From NCBI GenBank assembly GCA_016647705.1, contig CM028336.1:5084001-5148000 (forward strand): a stretch of DNA of 64,000 nt, written 5' to 3'. Shown piece by piece: positions 44,760-56,479 of the stretch. Both the position numbers and the translations under genes were made by a program. The first letter of the stretch is position 1. Each line of letters opens with the position of its first letter. The notes beneath the pieces are model-generated. The model did not search any database. It was not told where the DNA came from and saw only the letters and a program-made list of their open reading frames with translations. Origin of the DNA: Eucommia ulmoides. Its lineage: Eukaryota > Streptophyta > Magnoliopsida > Garryales > Eucommiaceae.

Positions 44760-46459
44760 TGATAGGTGTGATCCACCTACATATTTCTAAATCGAATTAA
44801 GTTAGTTTTTGAGCGTTTATATAGTATTTTATTATGTTTTAATTACTTTTATTACTTTTTATATAAATCAGGTGTATGGGGCGAAAAGATAGAAAACTGG
44901 AGCGAAAACGATGAGATCGAAGAACAATGGCAAAAATGAGCTCAGAGACAAATTTATGAAAGAAGCCCATCGTCGCGGTGTCCAGACCACCGCCGCGGTG
45001 GTGAAGATGCTGAGAAAATAACAAATGTTACTGATGGACTATCGCCTAGGCCGAGAATTCCACCTCCTATGATGAAATCCAGTAGAGAAAACAGAGATAG
45101 GCTACTGACAGCCCACCGCTTAGACGGATAATTCCCTCACCTAGGCGAAAATCCAGCAGAAGTTCTTCCTAAGCCATCGTTGTCTTCATCGCTGCGGAGG
45201 TCACCAACCGACCTAGTCTCCGCCTAGGCGGTGGATCCCTTCGCCTAGGCGGAGACCCTCTGCACAACCTAGATATTTTTAGGATATTTATTTAGATATT
45301 TTGCTTATAAATACCATCCCCTCTCCCTCTATCTTGAACCCCCCGGCCATTTGGGCACCTTAGGTCATATTTAGGCTAGGGTTTAGGAGTTTTAGAAGTG
45401 GAGCTCACATCCCGAAGTGGAGAAGATGACGAATCGATCGTTGAGCGTTCTTAGCGGTTTATCTTTGGACGAGGCTAAGTTCTTCGGTTGTTTTTCCTTA
45501 TTCCTTTAACTTAGGATATTGTGAGCATGTTTAGCTCGATTTCATTGTTTATACAGTTATGACCATGAGTTAAATATGGATTGTAGTAGGGATTAACAAT
45601 AAATTTATAAATACGTTGTTTGGATGATTTCGGTATTTCGTTTGTGATTGTTCTTCGTAATTTGATTGTATTTATCATATTATTTGTTTATCATGCTTAG
45701 TTAGATAAATGGAGAATATGGGATTTTGACAAATCCTGGATTCGGATTAGGGTAAACAAATGCCACGATTCTATAACTTGGTCAAGGTTTGAATCGTGGA
45801 CAATCGATGACGTTGGGGTAAGACTCATGCAACCTAGGGTCGTTAAGACATTGAGGGGGATTTCTTCATTGACTCAAAGTTGCGTTATATCCCTCGTCTT
45901 ATACTTGGGAGAGGTGGCGAGGGAGTTTTAGAACGGAGATGTCGATAGGGTAAATACAATGCGCGATCCAATGACCCGGTCGAGAATTGGATTGTGTGCA
46001 ATCAATGATGCTGGATGAGACTCACGGGACCTAGGGTCGTTAAGACGTTGAGGGAGATTTCTTCGTTGACTCGAAGTCATATATTCCCCCGTCTTACACT
46101 CGAAAAAAGTGGCGGTGGAGTTTACGTATTGAGATTGTCAAATAGGTCGAACACCGTAAACATGAGTAAATCGAGATCGAACACATATTTGTAAACACAT
46201 TAATCCCTAGGCAATTCTTTACCCTAAAACATATTAGCATATTAGTGTAGTTAATTTAGGTTATATTAGTATTAGTTTAATTAATTAAATACATTTATTT
46301 TTCGCCTAGATAAAGTTAGGTCACGACAAACGTGGTATTCGATAATACGACACCAATTCCTGTGGATACGATAACCCAATCTTAATGATCACACTATACT
46401 AAAACTTAGACCTCGTATACTTGCGAATGTAAGTAGCGGCGTATTCTACGCTCCTCCCA
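44760..46459. mobile_element. Probable solo LTR, 1.7 kb
   Basis: Begins TGATAGGTGTGATCCACC and ends ACGCTCCTCCCA, with flanks gtaga (44755-44759) and gtagc (46460-46464), a 5-bp duplication with one mismatch. It has a TATAAATA promoter box near 45307. Repeated CGCCTAGGCGG motifs occur at 45040-45260, and there is an internal tandem duplication of about 200 bp (45730-45925 and 45930-46130, sharing acctagggtcgttaagac). No gag or pol. Probably gypsy-type. Confidence 0.6.
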
Positions 46460-46469
46460 GTAGCCTAGT

Positions 46470-48983
46470 TGTCACAACCCGTCCCGAACACCTGTCATCC
46501 TGAGGCTGGCGTGATTACAATATGACATCACCAATACCTAAATAACTAAATGAATAACAATATACATCCACTGTATAAGATAAACATCTATTATGGGGGA
46601 CACACCCATCCCGAAATTATTACTAACAAAAGTATTTAACCATGAACCTTTTATGGGTTCGCCTTTGACAGCCTCTCTCCAAAGCCTATATGACTCCGTC
46701 ACGTAGCTCTACCTAGTGCCAGTAGGGGACTGACTCCTAGCTGTTGTACCTGTGAGTGTACTACCTCCTTAGTAAAACATTTTATAGTAATACTAGTTTA
46801 TTCTGCAACATCTAAATGGATCAAGCTTAAATATGTAAACATTACGTAGCTCGCAAAGGTTTTCATAATACTAGTAGTGAGAATAAAGTACTACATAAAA
46901 GTCCCATGCCAAATCATTTAGTATAAGAATCATGTCAATCACCATATAAATGATAAATCACTCAGTATAAGCAAATTATCACATCTCAAAACATCTTCTC
47001 AAACACACACACCCACACACACGCTGGCCAGTCCTAGTGATCGTTTTAACCTCACGATCGGGAGTTTGCAACGGTACCGTACCATCCGTAGGATATGCCT
47101 TCCTACGAACACCCATCACTCCGCCGAAGCGGATAATCACTGCACAGTATAAACGTCTAACATCACTCTACCGAAGCAGATATACATCACTCCGCTGAAG
47201 CGGATAGCATCACTCCGCCGAAGTGGATAAATACTATGGCATTGTCTAACCAACAACATCATCATCAAATCACAACGTAATGATATCGTCTAATCAACAT
47301 CGTCAACTCACACAACCACCTCTCTTTCTATTAAAATCGTCTTTGAACTCCAAAAATCATATTTCCCCATTTTTTTAAAGGAAACGTCCAATTTTATCAA
47401 ACCACTTTTCCATATTTTATTTTAAAAAAATCAAGTATTTTTAGAAAAACAGATGTTTCCTATTTTCTTTTATAAACTCTGTCTAATTTCATCAAATCCA
47501 ACAAAAATTCATTTTCAACTTCTTTTCGAAAACCATCGGGATTTTTTTTTTCGAAAATCCAGTTTACCAATTAGCTCAAATCCTACTCGGTCCATATCGT
47601 CTTATAAATTTATACCGTTTAAATAATCACATATTTTATCTTATATGCACATAGAGAAATAATTAGGCAAGAAGGCAGCACACTCACCTGGCTATCCAGT
47701 CCGAACTGTTTTTTCCTGACTATCTTCTACCGATACTCCAGTGCCTGCGAGCCTAATAGTGATAGAGCCTAAATTATTATTTTATGTAAAATAATCAAAT
47801 CATGCCATGCAGGCCCTAAATTTCGTAATTTCCCCCGTACCCACTTTTTATTACGAATAATTGATATCCGGTAAATTTTATTTTGTTAATAATTACTGCA
47901 CGCGTTTGTTAATAGGGATGGTGACCAAAAGTTAGTAAAATTAACGATTCTAAACTATAATCCCGTTTACTAATATTTCAATTTAACAATAACGGTAATT
48001 GATTTAGATTTTACCTGCTCCGAATCGTCCGTTGGTCGTGAGAATGATATTTGGATTTTTATTGGGGGGTTTTGCGTAATTATTTTTTTTTCTTTTTTCT
48101 TCTTCTTCATTTTTTTTTTCTCTTTTTTTTTTTCCTGGTTTGTGTTCATATTCCCCGTTACACAGTCTTGCCGGCCGCCGATGACAACTCACCGTCGATC
48201 AAGCCTTGCCGTCTACCAACCAGACACACGCACCACCAGTTAGACAACCCACACCCTTCTATGTACTGCCGACCGTCCTACACCCATGCACGTACAACTC
48301 TCTCTTTCTCTCTCTCTCTAATTTTCCGGCGGAACCTCCGGCGACCTCTATGCGCCCCCCAACATGCACACACTCCACAGGGACAACACGTACCGATGGA
48401 GCAGAGCCACCAACGCTGTCTCTCATGCCGCCGATCGTCACCGTCGGGCAGATCGGCGAACCCACGAACACACACTACACAACGCAAAACAAACAGGAAT
48501 GGTTCAGAGCCGAAAACACACACATACACATCACAGTGTCAATAACAGCCACCAGAAGCTTACCGTCAACCCAGATCACCACCGTCGGCTGCTGAATAGC
48601 CCACCGCCGAACCGACCGACGGCACCCTCCGACGAAACCGTGACAATCACCCCGTCGGCACTCCACACCATCGGAAATGAACGGGACCCCACACCGTCGG
48701 CGCCACCGACGATCGATCAACGACCGAACGAATCGTTCACACCTACGATCGTCGGATCTCAACATCCCCTGACCGCCGGACCTCCCCTCTCTCTCTCCTC
48801 TGTTTCTGCTCTTTTTTTTTTTTCTTTTTTTCTTTTTTTTCTTCGTTGAAGATCACGATTGCCCGTTTCGAAGATCACAAATTGCATGTTTTAAGTGGGT
48901 TAGTTTATTCCTAGCTTGCCACGTCCATGGTTCTCGATCCTTCCCTTCTCTGTTCCGGTTGTTCGCTCGGCCATCTCGTATGC

Positions 48984-49023
<40 letters not shown>

Positions 49024-49283
49024 CTTTTATTCTAATTACACCTTCCTCCCCCAACTTCCATTAAGTCTTAATTTTAAACAACTTCAACTTTTTAAAAAGT
49101 TTTTAAGATTTACAATTTCACCCCTTTAAGTTTTAATTAAAATTAATGTCAATTTACCCCCCCAAAGTTTGGATTTAATGTTTCTAAATTGCGAATTGAC
49201 CCCTAGATTTTAAATTTGAATTGTTTTTTTTATTGACCCACTTTCACCCCGAATAACGTACATGCTGTAATTGGGGTCTTACA
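46470..49283 (-). mobile_element. Solo LTR, 2.8 kb, perfect 5-bp target duplication
   Basis: On the minus strand it starts TGTAAGACCCCAATTACAGC and ends CGGGACGGGTTGTGACA. Flanks are ctagt at both sides (46465-46469 and 49284-49288). Termini and size suit a Del/Tekay-like gypsy LTR. It contains a short repeat array catcactccgccgaagcgga (four units, about 47120-47235), a TA microsatellite (48985-49021) and a GC-rich part (48160-48780) that is open in several frames but shows no protein family. Joining the flanks restores continuous sequence, so the LTR is a recent insertion. Confidence 0.85.
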
Positions 49284-49776
49284 CTAGTGGTAGGCCTACC
49301 ACCTTCCCACACAGCTTAAGTCAAAAAATGTGTAATGTCAATCCAAATTTGATTACTATTTTTAAAGAATATAAACAATCAATAATAAAAGAATAATAAC
49401 AAATAATTTGGACAATAGAAACTTGAAATCGATCATAAATAAGCAATACTCCATCACAACATCTAGTGCAAGTGGAACTTTATTGGTCCGAGTGCGATTA
49501 AGTGATTAATAGCTAAGGTGACTATGTCTTAGCCGATGCAATTAAAAAAAATGAAGAAAATAAATTAAAATGTGTTAGAAATTATAAATTTAATGGAACA
49601 CCTTTTGTCTGAATCTACAGATTTGTAGTCCTCTTGGTTAATTGTACAATGACTCGAGCCAGTAGATCTCCATCCTGTATAGTCAAATTCAGATCAATGT
49701 TTTGATCTCATAAATCAAAAAATAAGGTAAATTACTTGTTTATTGGCATTAGTACCTTTATGATATTTAAGATAAA

Positions 49777-52700
49777 TTATAACAGGACTTCAGGATAAAT
49801 GATGTTCGTTGTTGACAGATATCCCCGATCAGGTAGTTGGACACTTAATCGATCAAAGGATGTACATCTCGATAGAGCAACGTAAAGTTGACCATGACTG
49901 AACACTGGCGTGGTCAAGTCAACTCCAACATATTTTACAGACTGTCCTTGGGATTTATTGATGGTCATGGTACACGCCAAATGAACTGGGAATTGGCGTC
50001 TCGTCATTTTGAATGGAAATTCAGCAGTTGAAGGTGTCAAAGAAATTCTTGGAATGAACGCAGTATTTCCAGCTTTTTCGCTAGTTAAAATTCTTGTCTC
50101 TATTACACGTGAGACACACTTTACAACCATCAATCATGTGTTATTGCAAAGCCTCTCACTCGGTGCAATATTTCGCAGCAACATAATTGGACAACCAATT
50201 TTAAGATCTAGCTTAAAAGGGGGCAATCCAAGGGGGTCTAATGAATTCAAATACTCATTAGGATAACAATTTGTAATTTGAGGATCAACTCCATTTTCTT
50301 CGGACATTTTATCCGCTGCCAAGTACGTAATGGTATCTCCAAGAAACATTTCTAATGCATTTGAAATTAATACACTGACATCATCATTTCGTGGAGAAAG
50401 AATGGTTCGCTCGGTAAGAAACGTAGGAGTGGCAATATTTGGCGTATTAAGCCCTGGATAAGCAGATGATATTAATTTATCGATATTACGACAACTGTAT
50501 ATGTTTGATGGAAACTGTACAATTTCATGTAGATTTTTTCCAATCTGAAATTTTGAAACATAAACATCCAATTTAGTTACGTTGAAAAATTAATTAAGTA
50601 TTCACAAATTGTAAAACTCGATAACGACAACTGTAGTTTACCTGTAGCAAAAATTCTGAGAATTTCGTATTTCGATTGTTTGTGCTACTTAAGCGCATGT
50701 TTAATTCCAGTGTCAAGACAATAATATGCTTCCAGAGGTTGGAGCGTCTCAGCGTCGAAGCAACAATTTGTTGGCGGACTCCTTTTGGTATAATAGGTAG
50801 GATTTGCCTGAAATCTCCCCCAAGTAGTGCAGTTATACCCCTGAATGGCTTGTTGTTATCTCGAATATCTTGCAACGTTCGATCGACAGTTTCAACGCAG
50901 TATTTATGTTGCATTAGAACTTCATCCCAAATAATAAGTTTGGTTTCCCTGAACAACTCGGAATGCAATGACTGTTTACTGAAGCCACATACTGAATTAT
51001 CCAGTATATCCAATGGGATGCGGAATGTAGAATGTGATGTTTGACCTCCTTCTAGTAATAGTGATGCTATACCAGACGATGCAACTGTAATAACAATATG
51101 ACCAAGAGAACGATATTTTGTTGCAATTGTAGTGTAGAGAAATATTTTTCCAGTACCAGCACCACCATTGAAGAAGAACGTAGTTTCTTTGTTAGCAAAT
51201 ACAAAGAAATTATTGATTCATAAGCACTACGCTGCCCATCATTAAGGTGATCGATGTTAATTTCAACATCCAATCGTTGTGCCCTATGTTGTAATTGTAT
51301 GTGTTCCTATATTAGCCTATTTCCAACAACTGTATTCCATTCCATTACAGGTTGTGGCATTGGCGAAAAATCGATTAAACTTTTGCCACATTCTTGCAAT
51401 AATTGATTCAAAAGATACAAATCATAATCTTTAATCTGGTCTTCAGTTGGGTTAGAAATTTTGTATGATGTACATAGTTTAAGTGGTATATCATCACATA
51501 AATACAATAAAAATCGATCCCATAGTTCGTGTGGATTTATCGGTGAACAATGTGTCAGAAGTACACAGAACAATCTTCTTAACTGATAACTAGTTCTAAT
51601 GATAGACACTTATTGAAGACACTGTATCCACTCACCATCATCTTCTAAGAGTCCCATTGCCACACATTCAGCCTTAAATGTCACATATTCAAAGTTATTC
51701 ACGGTACGTAGGCACTTAAATGACTTTGGTCCCTTGGTAACTATTAACAGTAGATGTAGATAAAATCGTTCACCCAAATTAGGAGGCACAAAGTACATTC
51801 TACCAATAGAAAACCCCTTCTGTCTTGGTTTTCATCTTTTTTCATTTCTCATCCAAACAAAGTATTGGGGAAACTCCTGATAAGTATATACACGCGCCTC
51901 CTCATGTGTTGCATAATAGGAAAAATAACCTGTAAGAGTTGATACTTGTGATTGTGTCCTAGAAACAATAGCTTTCATACTTTCATTAGGATTAAAAAGA
52001 ATTCGATACATTCCAGGCAAATGGATTTCCAATCGTACAACATTTGGACTCTCATCGTGCAAAGGGAAGCTAAAAAGTCTCCAAGCCGCTTCCGATGGCC
52101 CTATGTATCTTGCATCAAGATATTGCTTGATTTCATCTATTTCTCTCAAAGTCAATGTTGTTCGATCCCCACCTTTATAGATATACTTGTGATTATATTT
52201 AACACATCGAATTCCCGCGCAAATCTCAATATTAATATGACAATCGAATATTCTTCAAAGGTGTGGATTGTAAGGAACGACATCCCTATTATCAACTTGG
52301 TGTCCCTTGACAGTATAAACTTTACCATTATTACGACAACGATAAATGGGATAACCATCTTGATCCATGGTTGTTTCATTTGCCTAAACCCTTGGATACT
52401 TCTTCGTGCATCTACCATTTTTTATGCAAATAGATTTTGGATTTCGAATGCCGCATGACCCATGAACCATACATTTCTTTACGGTCTCAAAACGTTATGG
52501 TTCTTCTACTTGGTCTGGGAATTTTGCACATACTATTTGATCCACTTGATCACATGTTCGAATTTTATGTGGCCCGTCAAGGAAAATAAGCAAGTGCATG
52601 TGTGGCAGTCCTCTTTTTTGATACTCCATTGTGAAAACATGGGTAACTTTTTTTTTTTCCAAAAACTTGTGTTTTTCAATATCTTTCATCAAAGTATTCA

Positions 52701-53865
52701 TCTTTTGTTGGAAAACACAGGCAATTAAGTCTGGGCAGTCACTTGGCTTTTGATTCGGAAGTAAGGCTGAAGTCATTTCATTCTAATGAGGATTTGCAGT
52801 CATAGTTAGAAAAGTGTCTAGATGATGATTGTGACGCATTATAGCCATCGAATCTTGAAATATTTCAAACATATGCCTTGGTCCACCGATGAATGAAGAA
52901 GACAAAACTATTCGCTTACCTATTTGATTAGGTCCCAACCCGTCAAATGATACATCGATAAGGTTTTGATATAATTCAGCACGTAGATTTGATTGATTAA
53001 GTCTGTAATAATTCAATTGATTTTGCTCCTTTGTAGCCCAAGCATCGACCAAGAATTCTTGGAGTAAATTTCTACCTCTTAGAATCGATGAATATTCAGT
53101 TGGTCGTTCAAACAATCGATGACTATAAAATTGCACCTGAGTTAACCAATCATCTGTATATTGTCCATTTAACACATCCCACTGTCGAAATCCAGGTTCC
53201 CATCCAAGCTCACCAAAAGGAAAGAACAGAACATAATGCAACAGTAAATATGCAGGATGACATTCATTAATTATCAATAATTTGCTACCTGTCCTTAAGT
53301 ATAGAATAATGTCCCTCACACCACCAAAATGAGTTCCGTTCCCCGGTAATATGACTGTAACCTCATCCATTGTAGGCAAATTATACCGTCGATGATCTGC
53401 ACTTGAATTGTATTGAAGAATTGCAGGCAACGTTTGAACATTCAAATCCATTTGATTTAGAATTGCGTGAGCCTGCCGAAACTTATTTGTGAATGAATTG
53501 TGTTGTAACAAACTATCTTGAATAATTTGTAGAACATCACTTCTCAAAGAAAGATTTCTACGACATCTAATACGATGAGCATGTGCGGGATCATAAATAT
53601 ACAAGTGGGAGTAAATAGGCTCTTGTCCGTCTTCAAGAATTAATAATCCTGTTCGATGGCATAGTTCACCATGAATAGTAAATGATGTTGGACCTTTTCC
53701 AGTAAATACCCTTTGATCCAATCTGACACCAAGGCTTATATATGCATTTGTTGCATTGTACTCTCGAATGTAACGACGGAATGATATAGATCTTTCATCT
53801 ATCCCATCAAATAACGCTTTGATTTGTGGAGGTGGCATTGTGAGAGAAAGAGATGGGGGATCCAA
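49777..53865 (-). pseudogene. Helitron Rep/helicase, nearly full length, several lesions
   Basis: Starting at 53865, the N-terminal Helitron-like domain (LCHRTGLLILEDGQEPIYSH, later VILPGNGTHFGGVRDIILYL) runs to a TAG in ANPH-*-NEM. In the same frame follows the Rep nuclease with an intact HUH motif (MEYQKRGLPHMHLLIFL). Further in-frame stops lie before 51832, 51610 and 51307. A frameshift near 51210 precedes the PIF1-type helicase: Walker [13 protein letters not shown], then a good 97-bp intron (50641-50545) and the C-terminal helicase motif ([20 protein letters not shown]). Order and spacing match plant Helitrons, whose Rep/Hel drives rolling-circle transposition. Inactive, but the lesions are few. 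Confidence 0.93.
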
Positions 53866-54313
53866 TTAAGAGCGGGAATTTAATTTATTATTTTAAGGTT
53901 TTTTTTTTTTCACTACATATTTTTTATAATTTTCAGTCAATGTGGACCCCTCAATAAAAATAATATGTAGTGAAAATTATCTATTTTTTTTTTCACTACA
54001 TATTTTTTTATAATTTTCAAAGATTATTTTCGAAAAAATGTTAAGCCCTACGACATGGCCAAGCTCACATACCCAAAACAAGCACCCATGTAGGCCCCTC
54101 AATTCTTTCCTTAAAGTTGGCGCTTTTGCTACCAGAAGCTTACCTTTGCCGGCCTCAGACCGAAATTCATGCATTTCAATATCAATATCAAAACCTCATT
54201 CCTTTACTTATTTATATATGAAAACAACTTCCCCCCCCCTCCCCCCCCCCCCCCAATCATTCTCTCTCTCTCTCTCTCTGTGAAATTTGAAAAAAAAAAA
54301 AAAAAAAGTGAAA
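53866..54313. other. Helitron leader region and CT-rich tract
   Basis: Contains a repeated cactacatattttttataattttca (about 53912 and 53994), a C-run (about 54231-54255) and a (CT)n tract (54262-54279). Otherwise non-coding. Confidence 0.4.
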
Positions 54314-54409
54314 ATGGATCATGATGATGATCTTAACCTCAGAGTGATTGAGCTAAAGTTAGGTTTACTCGGAGGCATTTCAGTAAAACCTATTTACTTA
54401 TTCATTTGA
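54314..54409 (+). pseudogene. Aux/IAA domain I-like gene fragment
   Basis: A 31-codon ORF reads DDDLNLRVIELKLGLLGG near its start. This closely resembles domain I of Aux/IAA auxin-response repressors (consensus DLNLKATELRLGLPGG), including the LxLxL repression motif. A C/CT-rich leader-like sequence and poly-A precede the ATG, as in real gene leaders. After VKPIYLFI it stops, and no domain II-IV follows. Probably a captured first-exon fragment; a chance match to a short motif is the alternative. Confidence 0.45.
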
Positions 54410-55331
54410 AGGAAGATCTAAAAAAAAAAAAGTTAGTTTTTTTCAATCATCCGTGATGCATGCATTTCCCTCAACCGATCCATGGCAACCGCTCAGCCTC
54501 TGCCTTGAGTGTCGATCCGAAGATCAATGAAGAAAGTGAGAGCGTCCAGATCCGACCACTGCCATCGTACACCGTTTGGATCTGACCACGCGCCATTTTA
54601 CGCCGTAAAGATTCGGTATTGTAAAGCTCGTTGGATGAAAGATTACCGTCGGGAAAGGCGCGGAAAGTTGGGAGGGGAATGGAACAGTCACTGAAGGAAT
54701 GGAGAGGGGCGGAACAGGCGTCGAATGATGGGCAGGGGAGGGAACAGGCGCTGAAAGTTGGGTGGGGAAGGGGAATCGTTGTCGTGTGGTGCTCGTCTCC
54801 TCACAATTATAATATCTAAGTGTTGAGTTACAAGTGGATAACAGATTTTGCATTCGATGAAGATCCATAGGTTGTACTCTTCCACTACGTACATAATCGC
54901 TAAGTTTTTCTTATATTTGGAGCATCACCTGACCCTAAATTAAATAATATCCATAAGTACAGTTACGTTATAAATGAATAATGACAACAACGATATAGTA
55001 ATAACACACGAGTCATTATTAATATTTCATAAGAAAATGGTATACAATATTTTACTTTGTCTAAATGTAAATGATTCACATAAACACATAACAATATTAG
55101 GTAAAAAAACAATAATTACACAAAAACTAACCTAAAAACGAATATTAGCATTTTAAAAAAATTACCAACAATTAACATTGTAAACATAAATATATAATTA
55201 CACAATTTTCACAAAAACATATATCAACATTTCAAAAATTTAAGTAGAATAATATATTATTACTAAACTGATATGGTAGATTAAAGGTGAAACTTCAAAA
55301 TTTTCAATCAACACAAAACTAAACAACTCCA
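54410..55331. other. No gene recognised
   Basis: A GC-richer part (54500-54800) is open in several frames on both strands but shows only repetitive pro/ser or gly/arg-type sequence, including three similar gga(g)gggaacaggcg blocks. The rest is A/T-rich. Confidence 0.4.
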
Positions 55332-55495
55332 ATGAACTCAAGTTATAATAGATTGAGTGAAGTGAAAAAGAAAATGAGAGATTTTATGAACTTAAGTAAT
55401 AATAGAGTGTGTGAAGTGAAAAAGAAAATGAGAGATTTTATGAACTCAAGTTATAATAGAGTGAGTGAAGTGAAAAAAAAAAAAAAAAAAAGATT
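55332..55495 (+). repeat. 54-bp minisatellite, three units, in-frame as 18 codons
   Basis: The unit beginning atgaactcaagttataatag occurs three times in a row and each copy starts with ATG. It translates as MNSSYNRLSEVKKKMRDF and variants, and the frame stays open to 55604. The third unit has an expanded A run. No evidence of expression; a coding role is doubtful. Confidence 0.65.
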
Positions 55496-55824
55496 TTATG
55501 AAGATATTTATAGAAAAAGAGAACGATTTGAAGGTATATATTCAATGGTTATAAAGTATGATTCTGATTCTTTATCCAAATGTCAAATCTTTCAATTTTT
55601 TTAGTCAGTGACATTTTATTCGTTTATTTACAAATTGTTAAAATAAATTGTGATATGTATGTATATATATATATATATAGACACACACACATATCTATAA
55701 ATTTTTAATATAAAATTTATTTTAATATATATAATTTTTTTTTTAAAAATTGTCACGTTTGTAACAAATATCGTTAAATATGTTTTTTATGGCAGAGTAT
55801 CGAATGACGATAATGGTAAATCTT

Positions 55825-56100
55825 ACCTACGTATATATAAGTCTCGAAGATGGAGTAAAAAATACAACAAACGTGTACAATAATGTACATTAAAATGTAT
55901 TTACATATAAAACTGTTGACCTACCGTGTATATTTACTTCTCAACTTCATCAATAATCGACTTTAAGTTTTCAAAATCAGACTGCAACAATATATTGATT
56001 TCGAACTGAAGTTGTAAAAAATTCCTTCGTGATAAACTTCCTTTAAAAAAATAAATGTGACGTACATTGGAAAAAACAAACAAGAAATATTCAAATCAAC
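55825..56100 (-). other. Fragment related to the MULE-1 palindrome region
   Basis: tctcgaagatggagtaaa and gttgacctaccgtgtatattt resemble tctcgaagatagaataaa and gttgatctaacgtgtatattg in MULE-1 (25549-25610). On the minus strand a short frame (LQLQFEINILLQSDFENLKS then IIDEVEK, stop) looks like the end of a coiled-coil accessory ORF. Possibly a remnant of a related MULE. Confidence 0.35.
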
Positions 56101-56312
56101 TTTTTCTTTTCCTTTTGCAGTATGGAATTTTCAAATTACCTTTATATTTTTTCTTTTAGAATTGTATGGTTTTTGTCATTCTTAATAATTTTGGTAAAAA
56201 ATTTACAGTATAAGTTTGCAGAAAGTATATAGGCTTTTCAGAGTAATTTTATTTCATTTTGTACAATCTAAATTCAAATATTATCTTTTGCAGTGAGATT
56301 ATGATTCTGATT

Positions 56313-56457
<145 letters not shown>

Positions 56458-56479
56458 ATTGTTAAAATAAGCAGACATT

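Larger units (their letters stand above)
40455..54300 (-). mobile_element. Helitron (minus strand), 3' end near 40455, 5' end undefined
   Basis: On the minus strand the sequence ending at 40455 reads GGCGCGGGTTATGCCCTAG followed by T, a CTAG-type Helitron 3' terminus with a short GGG/CCC stem. The orientation agrees with the minus-strand Rep/helicase at 53865-49777. The right (5') end could not be located; 54300 is a placeholder. Two solo LTRs (44760-46459 and 46470-49283) lie inside its 3' part. Confidence 0.55.

Noticed and set aside
48051..48849. Several overlapping ORFs of 70-164 codons on both strands
   Set aside because: GC-rich part of a solo LTR, open in at least five frames at once, with His/Thr/Arg-rich low-complexity products. 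No family signature.
51952..52458. 168-codon plus-strand ORF
   Set aside because: Antisense of the Helitron Rep region; the minus strand carries the HUH nuclease sequence.
54509..54894. Five overlapping short ORFs
   Set aside because: Repetitive GGAACAGGCG-type DNA open on both strands; no conserved protein.
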